Origin: Streptomyces olivochromogenes | GTDB taxonomy: Bacteria > Actinomycetota > Actinomycetes > Streptomycetales > Streptomycetaceae | NCBI RefSeq assembly: GCF_001514115.1 | Contig: NZ_KQ948452.1 | Location: 124,001-188,000 of the forward strand | DNA: 64,000 nucleotides | Direction of reading: 5' to 3' | Part shown: piece after piece, positions 52,241-61,492 of the stretch | How the letters are laid out: every line of letters begins with the position of its first letter | Position numbering within the stretch: position 1 is the stretch's first letter | Translations under genes and position numbers: made by a program | The notes under the pieces: generated by a model | Told to the model about the DNA's origin: nothing | Database searches by the model: none | Seen by the model: the letters and a program-made list of their open reading frames with translations, nothing else

Positions 52241-53254
52241 CTACCCGCCCTTCGCCCCCGTCAGCCCCTCGATCCGCCCCAGTACCGCCACCTGTCGCTT
52301 CTGCGCGCTCTTCCCGGGGTCCAGGACCGCCTGGTTGGAGACGAACTCCAGGGTCAGGGACTGTTTGATGTCACCGGTGGTCAGGGCCTTGACGTCCGCG
52401 CTGGGGGCCGGGATCTCGGTGCCCTGCGCGGCGGTCTGCTTCTCGAAGCGGCGGGTGGTGAAGAAGACCAGCGCGCCGCCGTCCGCGGTGCGCAGCCCCA
52501 CCGGGGCGTAGTCGCCGGAGGTCAGCGGCTCGTCGATGTACTGCCGGGCGAGACCGGGCTTGGCGGCGTTCTTGGCGCGCTGGGTCCGCCACTGCGAGGT
52601 GTGCAGGCCCGGCGCGAAGGTGTCGCCGCCGCTCTGCAGATACGTGGTGTACGACTGGCTCAGCCTGTTCGGCTCGACGGCGAGAGCCGTGTCGTCCCCG
52701 GTGACGGGCTGCGCCCAACCGTCCTTGTCCTGCTGGAACTTCGGTACGTCGGCGGCGGCGAGGACGGTCAGATACGAGGCCTGCCACACGTCGTTCGCGC
52801 TGCCCCGGGTGAAGACGAGCAGCCAACGGTAGCCCGCCACACCCTTGTTGGCCGCGGCGTCGGCCACGAACCAGCGCGGCCAACCCGCCTTCGCCGGTAT
52901 CGAGAACTTCGCGTCGGTCAGCGACAGCGGCGAATAGGACGGGTTGCCGCCCGGATTGTTCTTCTGCCCGGCCGTCAGCTTCGCCCCGTCGATGGCGCCC
53001 AGGGCGCCGGTGACGCGGTCCGCGTCCAGGGAGCTGTCGTTCGCCTTGTCCGCCTTGTTGTAGGCGGCGGTGAAGTCCTTGAGCGCACGGGCGGCCTCGG
53101 TCCGGGTTGCCGTCGGTACGACCTCCCGCTCCCCGTGCACCACCACGCAGCCGCTCGCCGTCAAGGACAGAACGGTCACCGCCCCCGTTGTCAGGGCGAA
53201 CCGGTTGAGACTACGAAGCCTTCGTGGGCTGCGACCCGCGCGATCCCTGCTCAT
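52241..53254 (-). CDS. Lipoprotein of the Efe iron-uptake cluster, unknown function
   Basis: 337 residues. The signal peptide ends in the lipobox LTASGC (Cys near 36). The mature part has two helical/beta repeats with SNDVWQASYLTVLAAADVP-like sequence; no known catalytic motif was seen. The gene overlaps efeU by 44 nt, so it is probably translated with it and serves the iron-uptake system or its envelope context. It is a candidate accessory protein. Confidence 0.75.
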   Translation of the reverse strand: MSRDRAGRSPRRLRSLNRFALTTGAVTVLSLTASGCVVVHGEREVVPTATRTEAARALKDFTAAYNKADKANDSSLDADRVTGALGAIDGAKLTAGQKNNPGGNPSYSPLSLTDAKFSIPAKAGWPRWFVADAAANKGVAGYRWLLVFTRGSANDVWQASYLTVLAAADVPKFQQDKDGWAQPVTGDDTALAVEPNRLSQSYTTYLQSGGDTFAPGLHTSQWRTQRAKNAAKPGLARQYIDEPLTSGDYAPVGLRTADGGALVFFTTRRFEKQTAAQGTEIPAPSADVKALTTGDIKQSLTLEFVSNQAVLDPGKSAQKRQVAVLGRIEGLTGAKGG

Positions 53255-54086
53255 CAGGTACCTTCACCTTCCCCTTCCCGGAGGCGAACCCTACCGGGGC
53301 GAGGAAGATCGCGAGTGTCGGGACCAGGTACAGCGCCCACACCGTGACCTGAAGGACCGTCGGGTCGGGCTGGAAGTTCAACACGCCCTTGAGGAGCGTG
53401 CCGTACCAGCTGTCCGGCGGGATCGTGCCACTGATGTCGAAGGCGAGATTCCGCAGCCCCGGGATCCAGTCGGCCTCCTGCAGGTCGTGGACGCCGTACG
53501 CGAGCACACCCGCCGCGACCACCACCAGCATGCCGCCGGTCCAGGTGAAGAACTTCGCGAGGTTGATCTTCAGGGCGCCCCGGTAGAAGAGCCAGCCGAG
53601 GAGGACCGCGGTGGCCAGGCCCAGGGCGACACCGATCAGCGGGCGCGGGGTGCCGTCGCTCGCCGCGTGCACCGACGCCCACACGAACAGCGCCGTCTCC
53701 AGGCCCTCCCGGCCGACGGCCAGGAACGCGGTCGCGACCAGCGCGCCCGTGCCCATCGCCAGCGCCGCGTCCAGCCTGCCGTGCAGTTCGGACTTCAGAT
53801 GCCGGGCGGTGCGCCGCATCCAGAAGACCATCCACGTCACCAGGCCGACCGCGACGATCGACAGCGAACCGCCGAGCGCCTCCTGCGCCTCGAACGTCAG
53901 CTCCTGGGAGCCGAACTCGAGCGCGCAGCCGAAGCCGAGCGCGAGCGCGATCGCGACGCCGATGCCCATCCAGATGGGCTTCAGGGCGTCCTTGCGGTCG
54001 GTCTTCACCAGGTAGGCGATGAGGATGCAGACGACGAGACTGGCTTCCAGCCCCTCGCGCAGGCCGATCAGATAGTTGCCGAACAC
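53211..54086 (-). CDS. efeU: High-affinity iron permease EfeU (FTR1 family)
   Basis: 291 residues with about seven helices and two REGLE motifs (10-14 and 126-130), the iron-binding sites of FTR1/EfeU. It moves ferrous or EfeO/B-delivered iron across the membrane. It lies 3 nt downstream of efeB and overlaps the lipoprotein gene. The C-terminus is polar and cytoplasmic. Confidence 0.96.
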   Translation of the reverse strand: MFGNYLIGLREGLEASLVVCILIAYLVKTDRKDALKPIWMGIGVAIALALGFGCALEFGSQELTFEAQEALGGSLSIVAVGLVTWMVFWMRRTARHLKSELHGRLDAALAMGTGALVATAFLAVGREGLETALFVWASVHAASDGTPRPLIGVALGLATAVLLGWLFYRGALKINLAKFFTWTGGMLVVVAAGVLAYGVHDLQEADWIPGLRNLAFDISGTIPPDSWYGTLLKGVLNFQPDPTVLQVTVWALYLVPTLAIFLAPVGFASGKGKVKVPDEQGSRGSQPTKAS

Positions 54087-54089
54087 GGG

Positions 54090-55367
54090 CTACGCCTCCT
54101 TGGAGAACAGCGCGCGCCCCCACCAGTCGTCCTTGTCGAGGACGCCGGGCGGGACGGCGAAGACCGCCGAACTCACGTGCTGGATGTACTCGTTGAGCGC
54201 GTCGGAGCGCGCGAGGCTGCGCTGCACCGGGATGAAGCCCTTGCGCACGTCACGCTGGTAGGCGAGGAAGAACAGCCCGGCCTCCAGCCTGCCGAGGCCG
54301 TCCGTGCCGTCCGTGAAGGAGTAGCCGCGGCGCAGCAGGGTGACACCGTCGTTGGAGTCGGGATGCGCGAGCCGTACGTGCGCGTCGGGCTTCATCGCCT
54401 TCAGGAACGGCTCGTCGCGCTCCTTGGCCTTGCCGACCGGCGCGCCCTCGCCCTTGTCCCGGCCGAAGACGTCCTCCTGCTCCTGCAACGAGGTCCGGTC
54501 CCAGGTCTCGATGTTCATCCGGATGCGGCGCGCCACGAGGTACGAGCCGCCGGTCATCCAGGCGGGACCCTCGCCCTCGCCCACCCACACGAACTTCTTC
54601 AGCCGGTCCGGCTCGGTGCCCGCGATGTTGCGGGTGCCGTCCTTGAACCCCATGAGGTTGCGGGGGGTCTGGGCGTCGGGGGTCGTCGAGGAGGTCTTGC
54701 CGAAGCCGAGCTGCGACCAGCGGACGGCGACCTTGCCGAAGCCGATCCGGGCCAGGTTGCGGATCGCGTGCACGGCGACCTGCGGGTCGTCCGCGCAGGC
54801 CTGGACGCACAGGTCGCCGTCGCTGCGCGACTTCTCCAGGTTGTCACCGGGGAACGGCGGCAGGTCGACGAGGGCCTCCGGCCGCTGCCCCGTCAGCCCG
54901 AACTTCTCGCCGTACTTCTCGAACAGCGAGGGCCCGAAACCGATGGTCAGCGTCAGCCGGGACGGCTTGAGGCCCAGGGCCTCGCCGGTGTCGTCCGGCG
55001 GTGCCTCGGCCAGTCCGCCGTACGCGCCCTCACCGACCGCGTGCCCCGCGGTCATCCGGCGCGCGGCGGCCGTCCAGTCCTTCAGCATCTGGACGAACTC
55101 GGCGCGGTCGTCCGTCTTCACGTCGAACGAGGCGAAGTGCAGCCGGTCCTGCACCGGCGTCGCGATGCCCGCCTGGTGCGCGCCGTGGAAGGCGACCGCG
55201 GCGCCGGTCTCGGCACCCGCCGGGTCCACGTCGTTGCCGGTACGGGTCATCGCCACCGCGCCGCCGGCCGCGGCGGCCCCGAGCGCGAGCCCGGCACCGC
55301 CCCAGCCGATCAGCGAACGCCGGGAGGGCGAAGGTCCGCCCGCTGCTTGTGTGGTGTCGTTCGTCAT
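54090..55367 (-). CDS. efeB: EfeB, Tat-exported DyP-type heme peroxidase
   Basis: 425 residues. The Tat signal has SRRSLIGWGG (15-24). The DyP motif GFKDGTRN (240-247), an RRGYS with the distal Arg (346-347), and the proximal heme His335 in RLAHPDSN are in place. EfeB oxidises or de-chelates heme and ferrous iron for EfeU. It lies 12 nt downstream of efeO. Export through Tat fits a cofactor-loaded protein. Confidence 0.97.
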   Translation of the reverse strand: MTNDTTQAAGGPSPSRRSLIGWGGAGLALGAAAAGGAVAMTRTGNDVDPAGAETGAAVAFHGAHQAGIATPVQDRLHFASFDVKTDDRAEFVQMLKDWTAAARRMTAGHAVGEGAYGGLAEAPPDDTGEALGLKPSRLTLTIGFGPSLFEKYGEKFGLTGQRPEALVDLPPFPGDNLEKSRSDGDLCVQACADDPQVAVHAIRNLARIGFGKVAVRWSQLGFGKTSSTTPDAQTPRNLMGFKDGTRNIAGTEPDRLKKFVWVGEGEGPAWMTGGSYLVARRIRMNIETWDRTSLQEQEDVFGRDKGEGAPVGKAKERDEPFLKAMKPDAHVRLAHPDSNDGVTLLRRGYSFTDGTDGLGRLEAGLFFLAYQRDVRKGFIPVQRSLARSDALNEYIQHVSSAVFAVPPGVLDKDDWWGRALFSKEA

Positions 55368-55379
55368 GATGCGCCCCGC

Positions 55380-56516
55380 CTACTTCACAACAACCGCGGC
55401 GAGCTTGGACAGCGGCTCGGCAAGCGCGTTGACCGCGTCCGAGAGCTCCTTGCGCTGGTCCTTCGTGACCTTGTCGTACGACACGAAGCCATCAGAGGTC
55501 TTGTCCGTGCGGTACTTCTCCAGCAGCGTGTTCAGCGCCGAGAACTGCTTGTCGAGCTCGGTGGTCAGCGCCTTGTCGTTCTGCTGTGCGACCGGCTTGA
55601 GCAGCTCGTACGACTTCTGCGCGCCCTCGACGTTGCCCTTGAAGTCGCTGAGGTCGGTGTGCGAGTAGCGGTCCTCCTCGCCGGTGACCTTGCCGGTGGC
55701 GACCTCGTCGAGGAGTTCCTTGGCGCCGTTGGCCATGGAGGTCGGGGTGATCTCGGCCTTGCCGACCCGCTTCTGCCAGTCCTTCAGGTCGGTGACCAGC
55801 TCATCGGCGAGGGTCTTCTGCTCGGCGCCGACCTTCTTGTCCACCCAGAGGGCCTTCTCCAGCGCGTGCCAGCCGGTCCACTTCTGGCCCTTTTCCAGGT
55901 CGTTGACGCGGGTGTCGGTCTTGGGGTCGATGTCCCCGAAGGACTCGGCGATCGGCTCGGTGCTCTCCCAGCCGAAGCGGGAGGGGGCGTAGGCCTGCTT
56001 GGCGGCCTCGATGTCGCCCGCCTTGATGGCGTTGGCGAACGTCTCCACCTTCGGGATCGTCGCGTCGGCCTGCTCCTGCGCGTACTCGCGGTAGGCGGCC
56101 ACGGCCTTGTCGAGGCGCGGGTCGCGCTTGGCGACCGTGCCACCGGTCACGGCGAGCTTCTGGCGGACGCCGAGGCCCTTCATGCCGGGGCGGCAGGCTA
56201 TCTCGTACGAACCGGCCTTGACCTCGGCGGTCAGCGTGTACTTGGTGCCCGGGCCGATGTTCTCCTTCTCGGAGACGATCCGGTCGTCCGGGAAGAGGAT
56301 CTCGACCTCGGTGGCCTTCGAGCCCTTGTTCTCGATGTTCAGGGTGACCTGGCCGGCCGGGACGGACTTCGAGGAGGTCTCGCACTTGGAGTCGGCGGCG
56401 GTCACCTGGATCGCGTCACCGGACCCGGCGTCGCTCTTCTCGGTGCAGCCCGTGACGGCGGCCAGAGCGGCCGCGGTCGCGGCGGCGGTGACAACTGAGA
56501 GTCGGACGGCTCGCAT
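55380..56516 (-). CDS. efeO: EfeO, iron-binding lipoprotein with cupredoxin and M75 domains
   Basis: 378 residues. The lipobox is LAAVTGC (Cys24). An N-terminal cupredoxin-like domain has Cys45 and Cys108 (EIACRPGM). The C-terminal M75/imelysin-like domain carries the HxxE metal motif in GWHALEKAL (His217, Glu220). It captures iron outside for EfeU. It is first in the efeO-efeB-efeU-lipoprotein operon, preceded by two iron-box-like sites. Confidence 0.96.
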   Translation of the reverse strand: MRAVRLSVVTAAATAAALAAVTGCTEKSDAGSGDAIQVTAADSKCETSSKSVPAGQVTLNIENKGSKATEVEILFPDDRIVSEKENIGPGTKYTLTAEVKAGSYEIACRPGMKGLGVRQKLAVTGGTVAKRDPRLDKAVAAYREYAQEQADATIPKVETFANAIKAGDIEAAKQAYAPSRFGWESTEPIAESFGDIDPKTDTRVNDLEKGQKWTGWHALEKALWVDKKVGAEQKTLADELVTDLKDWQKRVGKAEITPTSMANGAKELLDEVATGKVTGEEDRYSHTDLSDFKGNVEGAQKSYELLKPVAQQNDKALTTELDKQFSALNTLLEKYRTDKTSDGFVSYDKVTKDQRKELSDAVNALAEPLSKLAAVVVK

Positions 56517-56570
56517 TCAGGCTCCAAGAGAACGACGGACAAACCAGGCGGAAGGTCCCCGCTGGCATGG

Positions 56571-56604
56571 TGAGGCTGGCCTAACTTACCTGAGGCTTAC
56601 CTCA
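56571..56604. promoter_or_regulatory. Two overlapping iron-box-like (DmdR/IdeR) sites upstream of efeO
   Basis: TGAGGCTGGCCTAACTTAC (56571-56589) matches 13 of 19 positions of the TTAGGTTAGGCTAACCTAA consensus, and TTACCTGAGGCTTACCTCA (56586-56604) matches 14 of 19. They lie 55-88 bp before the efeO start. Iron-dependent repression is expected. Confidence 0.7.
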
Positions 56605-56706
56605 CTCCTACCCACCCCTACGGTGATTCAGCTCTCACAGTTGACCCACAGACACGGCCTGATCACGGTGGCTCAAACTGAACCCCATGGAAAGGTCAAG
56701 CAATGG

Positions 56707-57552
56707 TCAAGCGTCTCGCTCGGCGGTCACGGCGCCCCGTTCGGGAGACACCAGGACGGCACCCGTCCGGGGGTGCGGGAACACCTCAACTGACTGGCGG
56801 TAGACCTCACTCAGCAACTCGCCCGTGAAAACCTCGGCCGGCGGTCCCTCGGCGGCGACACGACCGGCGCACAGAATCGCCACCCGGTGCGCGTACGCGG
56901 CCGCGAGCCCCAGATCGTGCAACACCACGACCACCGCGTCACCGGCGTGCGCCCTTGCCCGGCACACCCGCAGCACCAACTCCTGGTGCCTGAGGTCGAG
57001 GGCGGCGGTCGGCTCGTCGAGCAGCAGCACAGGAGCGCGCTGGGCGAGCACCCGGGCGAACGCGACCCGCGCCCGCTCACCCCCGCTGAGCGCGGAGAAG
57101 GGACGCGACGCGAACCCGGTGACCTCCGTGGCCGCCATGGCCTCGGCGACGGCCACGTCGTCGTCCTCCCGGCTCGCGCCCGCCCAGGGCGCCCGGCCCA
57201 TCCGTACGACCTCCTCGACCGTGAACGGGAAGGAGAGCGTGGCCGACTGGGGGAGCACGGCCCGGCGCAGGGCGAGTTCGGGCGCCGACCACTGCGGGGC
57301 GGGGCGACCGTGGATCCGTACCACTCCCTCGGCGGCGCGCAGATCGGCGGCCAGGGCTCCCAGCAGCGTGGACTTTCCCGCCCCGTTGGGACCGACCAAC
57401 GCGAGGACCTCGCCCGCGCGGGCGGTGACGTCCACACCGCGCAGGACCTCGTCGGCACCCAGACGCACCCGCAGGCCCTCGGCTTCGGCGAGTACGGCGC
57501 CGGGGGCGGCCGGGGGAGGGGGTACGGGGCGCGCCGCACGCGGGAACCTCAT
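56707..57552 (-). CDS. hmuV: HmuV, heme ABC transporter ATPase
   Basis: ATG 57552 overlaps the hmuU stop (ATGA). 281 residues. Walker A is GPNGAGKS, the signature LSGGERARVAFARVL, Walker B LLLDEPTAALD, and the switch His in VLHDLGLA. The Pro-rich N-terminus is longer than usual. It powers HmuU for heme import. It is last in the hmuTUV operon. Confidence 0.95.
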   Translation of the reverse strand: MRFPRAARPVPPPPAAPGAVLAEAEGLRVRLGADEVLRGVDVTARAGEVLALVGPNGAGKSTLLGALAADLRAAEGVVRIHGRPAPQWSAPELALRRAVLPQSATLSFPFTVEEVVRMGRAPWAGASREDDDVAVAEAMAATEVTGFASRPFSALSGGERARVAFARVLAQRAPVLLLDEPTAALDLRHQELVLRVCRARAHAGDAVVVVLHDLGLAAAYAHRVAILCAGRVAAEGPPAEVFTGELLSEVYRQSVEVFPHPRTGAVLVSPERGAVTAERDA

Positions 57553-58730
57553 GCCCAACCTCCTTGCCTGCGGCGGGTCCTGCGCAGCAGCCAGAAGAAG
57601 AACGGGCTGCCGAGCAGGGCGGTGAGGACGCCGAGCGGGAGTTCGGCGGGCTGGGCGACGGTGCGGGCCGCGAGGTCGGCCGCGAGCAGCACGACGGCAC
57701 CGCCCAGCGTGCTGCCCGGGATCAGGAACCGGTGTCCCGGCCCCGCCACCATCCGCAGCAGATGCGGCACGACCAGCCCCACGAAGGCGATGATCCCGGA
57801 GACGCTCACGGCCGCCGCGGTGAGCAGCGCGATGACCAGGACCAGGACGATCCGCAGTCGCTCCACGTCCACCCCCAGGTGCCGGGCCGGGCGTTCACCG
57901 AGGGCCAGCAGGTCGAGGCGGCGCGCGTACAGCGGCGCGAGCGCGAGGCCGACGGCCGCGCACGGCAGCACGGCGAGGACCTTCGGCCAGGTCGCCTGTG
58001 CCAGCGACCCGAGCTGCCAGAAGGTGATCTGGCTGACGGCCGCGGTGTCCGCGAAGAAGAGGAAGAGCCCGATCAGCGCGCCCGTGAAGGCGTTCACGGC
58101 GATCCCGGTGAGGATCAGCGTCACGACCTCGGTCCGGCCGCCGGAGCGCGACATCGCGTAGACGAGCAGCGCGGTGGCGAGCCCGGTGACGAAGGCGACG
58201 GCGGGGACCGTCCAGGTGCCGAGGAAGTTCAGGCCGAGCGCGAGGGAGGCGACCGCGCCGACCGCCGCGCCCGACGAGACGCCGATGACACCGGGTTCGG
58301 CCAGCGGATTGCCGAACACGCCCTGCATCAGGGCGCCCGCGCAGCCCAGCGAGGCACCGATGAGCAGCGCGAGCACGATCCGCGGGAAGCGGACGTTCCA
58401 CAGCACCGACTCGGGGACCCGGCCGAGCGCGGAGCCGCCGAGGCCGACGCGGTGGGTGACGGAGGAGAGGACGTCGCCGGTGGGGATCGGATAGGCGCCC
58501 AGCCCGGCGGCGACCGGGACCAGGACGAGCAGCGCGACGACGAGGCCGACGGTCAGGAGCCAGGCGCTGCCACGGGTCTTCTCGCGCACGGCCTTCTCAC
58601 GTACGGCCTTCTCGTGAACGGCCTTCTCGTGAACGGGGTTCTCGCGCTCGGGGTTCTCGCGCTCGGGGGGCTGGGCCCGCCGCGCCGGAGTGCCGACCGC
58701 GACCGCGTCCGCGTCCTTCGCCACCGTCAC
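57549..58730 (-). CDS. hmuU: HmuU, heme ABC transporter permease (FecCD family)
   Basis: GTG 58730 overlaps hmuT (GTGA). 393 residues, 9-10 helices, with FecCD-family motifs GVFGNPLAEPGVIGVSSGA and SGIIAFVGLVVPHLLRM. Its first 55 residues are cytoplasmic and charged, with EKAVR/H pentapeptide repeats from a 15-bp array. Forms the membrane part of the heme importer with HmuV and HmuT. Confidence 0.95.
   Translation of the reverse strand: MTVAKDADAVAVGTPARRAQPPERENPERENPVHEKAVHEKAVREKAVREKTRGSAWLLTVGLVVALLVLVPVAAGLGAYPIPTGDVLSSVTHRVGLGGSALGRVPESVLWNVRFPRIVLALLIGASLGCAGALMQGVFGNPLAEPGVIGVSSGAAVGAVASLALGLNFLGTWTVPAVAFVTGLATALLVYAMSRSGGRTEVVTLILTGIAVNAFTGALIGLFLFFADTAAVSQITFWQLGSLAQATWPKVLAVLPCAAVGLALAPLYARRLDLLALGERPARHLGVDVERLRIVLVLVIALLTAAAVSVSGIIAFVGLVVPHLLRMVAGPGHRFLIPGSTLGGAVVLLAADLAARTVAQPAELPLGVLTALLGSPFFFWLLRRTRRRQGGWA
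58578..58667. repeat. 15-bp tandem array in the 5' end of hmuU
   Basis: Six 15-bp units (for example CTTCTCGCGCACGGC on the plus strand), in frame, encode EKAVR/H-type pentapeptides in the cytoplasmic N-terminus of HmuU. Confidence 0.92.
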
Positions 58731-59860
58731 CTGGCATCCCCGTACAACTGCTCCACCAGCGACTTCAGCACCTGGTCCGTGCGCGGTCCGTAGTTGAGGA
58801 GCACCCCGTCCTCGATCGAGACGACCCGGCGCTCCATCCCGGCCGGGGTCTGCGCCACCCCGGGGATCCTGACGAGCCCGTCGATCCCGCCGACGGACTC
58901 GAGTCCCTTGGTCATGACGAGGATCGCGTCCGGCGCGGCCTGCGCCAGCGCCTCGGTGGTGATCGTGCTGAAGTCCTTCTTCAGCCCCGACTCCGCCCCC
59001 GCGTCGATCGCCCCCGCCGCTTCGAGCAGCGAGGTGGCTCCCGAGTCCTTGCCGCCGATGAGATAGACGGAGGCGGAGCCGCGCAGATAGAGGAAGGCGA
59101 CGCGCGGATGATCGGCGTGCGCCGGAATCCCCTTGCGCACGGCGGCGATCCGCCGCTGCGAACGCTCGGTCAGTCGCTTCCCCGCGGCCGGCACGCCGAG
59201 GGCGTCGGCCACCGCCTCGATGCGCGGACCCACGTCGTCGAGGCCCTTGGCCGGGGCGACGACGAGGACCGGGACGCCCGCGTCGCGGATCTGCTCCATG
59301 GCCTCGTCGGGCCCGGTCGTGGTCTCGGCGAGGACGAGGTCCGGCTTGAGGGAGAGCACGCTCTCGGCGGAGACGTCGTGGCCCCGGGTGACGACCGGGA
59401 GCTTCCCCGCCTGCGCGAAGGTGGCGGTGATGTCACGGGCGACGACCCGGTCGCCGAGGCCGAGAGTGAAGGCGATCTCGCTGAGGCTGCCGGAGAGGGG
59501 GACGATCCGGTCGGCCGCACGGACCGTCACCCGCTTCCCGTCGAAGGAGTGGACGGTGACGGGCAGTCGGGGATCCGGGGCGGCGCTCAGGGGCTCGACA
59601 CGGTTGGCGGAGGGGGTTGCGGACGTCTTCGTCCTCTTCCCCGCCGCGGTGCTCCCGGCGGAGCCGGCACATCCGGTCGCGGCCAGGGTGAGGGCGAGTG
59701 CGGACAGCAGCGCGCCCGCCAGTCGCGCGTACGGCCGTCGCGCGGCGCGCGTGCGCAAGCCTCGCGCCGCCACTCGTCCGCGCAAGCCTCGCGCCCCCAC
59801 TCGTCCGCGCCGGCCTCGCGCCGCCACTCGTGTGCGCAAGTCCTGCGCCGTCCTCGTCAT
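58727..59860 (-). CDS. hmuT: HmuT, heme-binding lipoprotein
   Basis: 377 residues. The lipobox is LAATGC (Cys near 64), preceded by an unusually long Arg-rich n-region of about 45 residues made of RVAARGLRG-like repeats. The mature part is a type III substrate-binding protein (VPLSGSLSEIAFTLGLGDRVV, KPDLVLAETTTGPDE) as in HmuT/HemT. It hands heme to HmuU. Either the ATG at 59860 is right and the leader is odd, or an internal start is used. Confidence 0.93.
   Translation of the reverse strand: MTRTAQDLRTRVAARGRRGRVGARGLRGRVAARGLRTRAARRPYARLAGALLSALALTLAATGCAGSAGSTAAGKRTKTSATPSANRVEPLSAAPDPRLPVTVHSFDGKRVTVRAADRIVPLSGSLSEIAFTLGLGDRVVARDITATFAQAGKLPVVTRGHDVSAESVLSLKPDLVLAETTTGPDEAMEQIRDAGVPVLVVAPAKGLDDVGPRIEAVADALGVPAAGKRLTERSQRRIAAVRKGIPAHADHPRVAFLYLRGSASVYLIGGKDSGATSLLEAAGAIDAGAESGLKKDFSTITTEALAQAAPDAILVMTKGLESVGGIDGLVRIPGVAQTPAGMERRVVSIEDGVLLNYGPRTDQVLKSLVEQLYGDAR
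59749..59853. repeat. 27-bp tandem array in the 5' end of hmuT
   Basis: Three full 27-bp units and part of a fourth (59749-59853), in frame, encode the Arg/Gly/Ala leader repeats of HmuT. Confidence 0.9.
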
Positions 59861-59906
59861 TCCGCCGGATCCTCTCGCTCCTCTTCCGACCCCCGTTGCG
59901 CGTAGC

Positions 59907-59925
59907 TTAGGTTAGCCTTACCTTC
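59907..59925. promoter_or_regulatory. Iron-box-like (DmdR/IdeR) site between hmuT and htaA
   Basis: TTAGGTTAGCCTTACCTTC matches 15 of 19 positions of the actinobacterial iron box. It sits in the 100-bp divergent region and could control both the heme importer and the HtaA genes. Confidence 0.8.
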
Positions 59926-59960
59926 CTCGCTACTGGCTCGTCGGATTCCGGAGGACATCC

Positions 59961-61430
59961 ATGCCCCTGCGCCTGAGGGCCCCGGTCGCCGTGGTGTGCA
60001 CCGCCGTACTGGGCGCCCTGCTGGGAGCGCTGCTCCCGGTCACCGCCGCCCATGCCGCGAGCCGCGCAGTGCAGGGCGGCCGGCTCGACTGGGGCATCAA
60101 GTCCTCCTTCCAGGGCTATGTCACCGGGCCCATCGCCAAGGGGAGTTACTCCCTGACGGGCGGCGCCGCGACCGTCGGCAGCGGCCAGTTCCGCTTCCAC
60201 TCCGCCACCGGCGCCTACGACGGCGCCACGGGCGCCTTCCGGGCTTCCTTCTCGGGCGGAGTCCACTTCCTCGGACACAAGAAGGACGACGGGACGTACG
60301 AGCTCGACCTCACCCTGAGCCGTCCCACCGTCCGTATCGCGGGCGGCGGGGGCACGCTCTACGTCGACATCACCAGCAAGGCGAAGGGCACCGGGACGGT
60401 CACGACGTCCTCGCAGGTGCCCTTCGCCTCCCTCTCGCTCGGCGGTATCGACATGAAGGGCGGCGGCACCGCCGTCCGCCTCAACAACCTTCCCGCCACG
60501 CTGACTTCACGGGGCGCCGCCTCCTTCGCCGGTTACTACACGGCGGGCACGGCCCTCGACCCCGTGACCCTCTCCGCGGACGTCCGGGCCGCGCCCACCG
60601 CGTCGAACACCCCGAAGGCGACGAAGTCCCCCGCCCCGAAGCGGACGTCGAAGGACACCTCGGGCGCGATCGGGAGCGGCGCCGTCGACTGGGGCGTGCG
60701 CCGCACCTTCCGCGAGTACGTCACCGGAGACATCGCCGAGGGGAAGTGGACCCTCACCGACGGAGCCCAGGACGGCGGCGCGCTCTTCCGCTTCCCCGCG
60801 GGCAAGGGAACGTACGACCAGAAGAAGCGCACCCTGGACGCCACCTTCGAAGGCGCGGTCCGCTTCACCGGGAAGCACGGCCTCGACCTGCGGCTGAGCG
60901 GTGTGCACGCCACCGTCGAGGACGGCAGGGGCACGCTCTACGCCGATGTCACGAGCGTGGACTTCAAGGCGGCGAAGGTCCCGCTCGTGACCTTCGCCCC
61001 CGTCGCCGCCAAGGACTTCACACCGAAGGCCGGACTGGTCGAACTGGCCGAGGCGCCCGCCGAGCTGACCGCCCAGGGTGCCAAGGCCTTCGGCGGCATG
61101 TACCAGGCCGGTACCGAGATGGACCCCGTCACCCTGTCCGCAGCCCTCACGGACGACGCCCGCCTCCCCGCCCTCCCCGACCTGGGCAGCGCCGAGTCGC
61201 CCACGCCGGAGACCGAGAGGAAGACCGCCACCGCCGGCCCGAGGACCGAGAACACCGCGAGCAGCACCTCGGACGGCACCCCTGTCCTGCCGATCGGGCT
61301 CGCCGCGGGCTCACTGCTCGCGGTGACCGTCGCCTTCGCCGTCGTCCGCAGACGCCGTACGCGCCCGGCATCGGCATCCACCCCCGCCTCCGCCACCTCC
61401 GCCCCGTCCGATTCCGCGGACGAGGACTGA
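59961..61430 (+). CDS. HtaA-domain heme-binding protein, membrane-anchored
   Basis: 489 residues. Signal peptide to about 32, then two HtaA domains with the conserved Tyr53 (QGYVTG) and His106 (LGHKK), and Tyr253 (REYVTG) and His306 (GKHGLD); these Tyr/His pairs bind heme in corynebacterial HtaA. A Thr-rich linker, one helix (IGLAAGSLLAVTVAFAVV) and an RRRR anchor follow. It has a cytoplasmic tail rather than a sorting signal. It probably takes heme at the surface and passes it to HmuT. Confidence 0.93.
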   Translation: MPLRLRAPVAVVCTAVLGALLGALLPVTAAHAASRAVQGGRLDWGIKSSFQGYVTGPIAKGSYSLTGGAATVGSGQFRFHSATGAYDGATGAFRASFSGGVHFLGHKKDDGTYELDLTLSRPTVRIAGGGGTLYVDITSKAKGTGTVTTSSQVPFASLSLGGIDMKGGGTAVRLNNLPATLTSRGAASFAGYYTAGTALDPVTLSADVRAAPTASNTPKATKSPAPKRTSKDTSGAIGSGAVDWGVRRTFREYVTGDIAEGKWTLTDGAQDGGALFRFPAGKGTYDQKKRTLDATFEGAVRFTGKHGLDLRLSGVHATVEDGRGTLYADVTSVDFKAAKVPLVTFAPVAAKDFTPKAGLVELAEAPAELTAQGAKAFGGMYQAGTEMDPVTLSAALTDDARLPALPDLGSAESPTPETERKTATAGPRTENTASSTSDGTPVLPIGLAAGSLLAVTVAFAVVRRRRTRPASASTPASATSAPSDSADED

Positions 61431-61442
61431 ACCACTCGCTGC

Positions 61443-61461
61443 CTCCGCCTGTCGGGCGGAG
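61443..61461 (+). terminator. Small hairpin between the two htaA genes
   Basis: CTCCGCC / GGCGGAG with a 5-nt loop lies in the 62-bp gap. It may partly terminate or set mRNA stability between the two genes. Confidence 0.5.
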
Positions 61462-61492
61462 CCGAGTCCATCCCCAGAGGAGACCCACGACC

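Noticed and set aside
53070..56498. Plus-strand frame of 1142 codons
   Set aside because: Shadow of efeU, efeB and efeO on the other strand; Arg/Leu/Val-rich with no motif.
59961..61430. Sortase signal in the first HtaA protein
   Set aside because: Its end has a helix and basic residues but no LPxTG or LAxTG; it is a membrane anchor.
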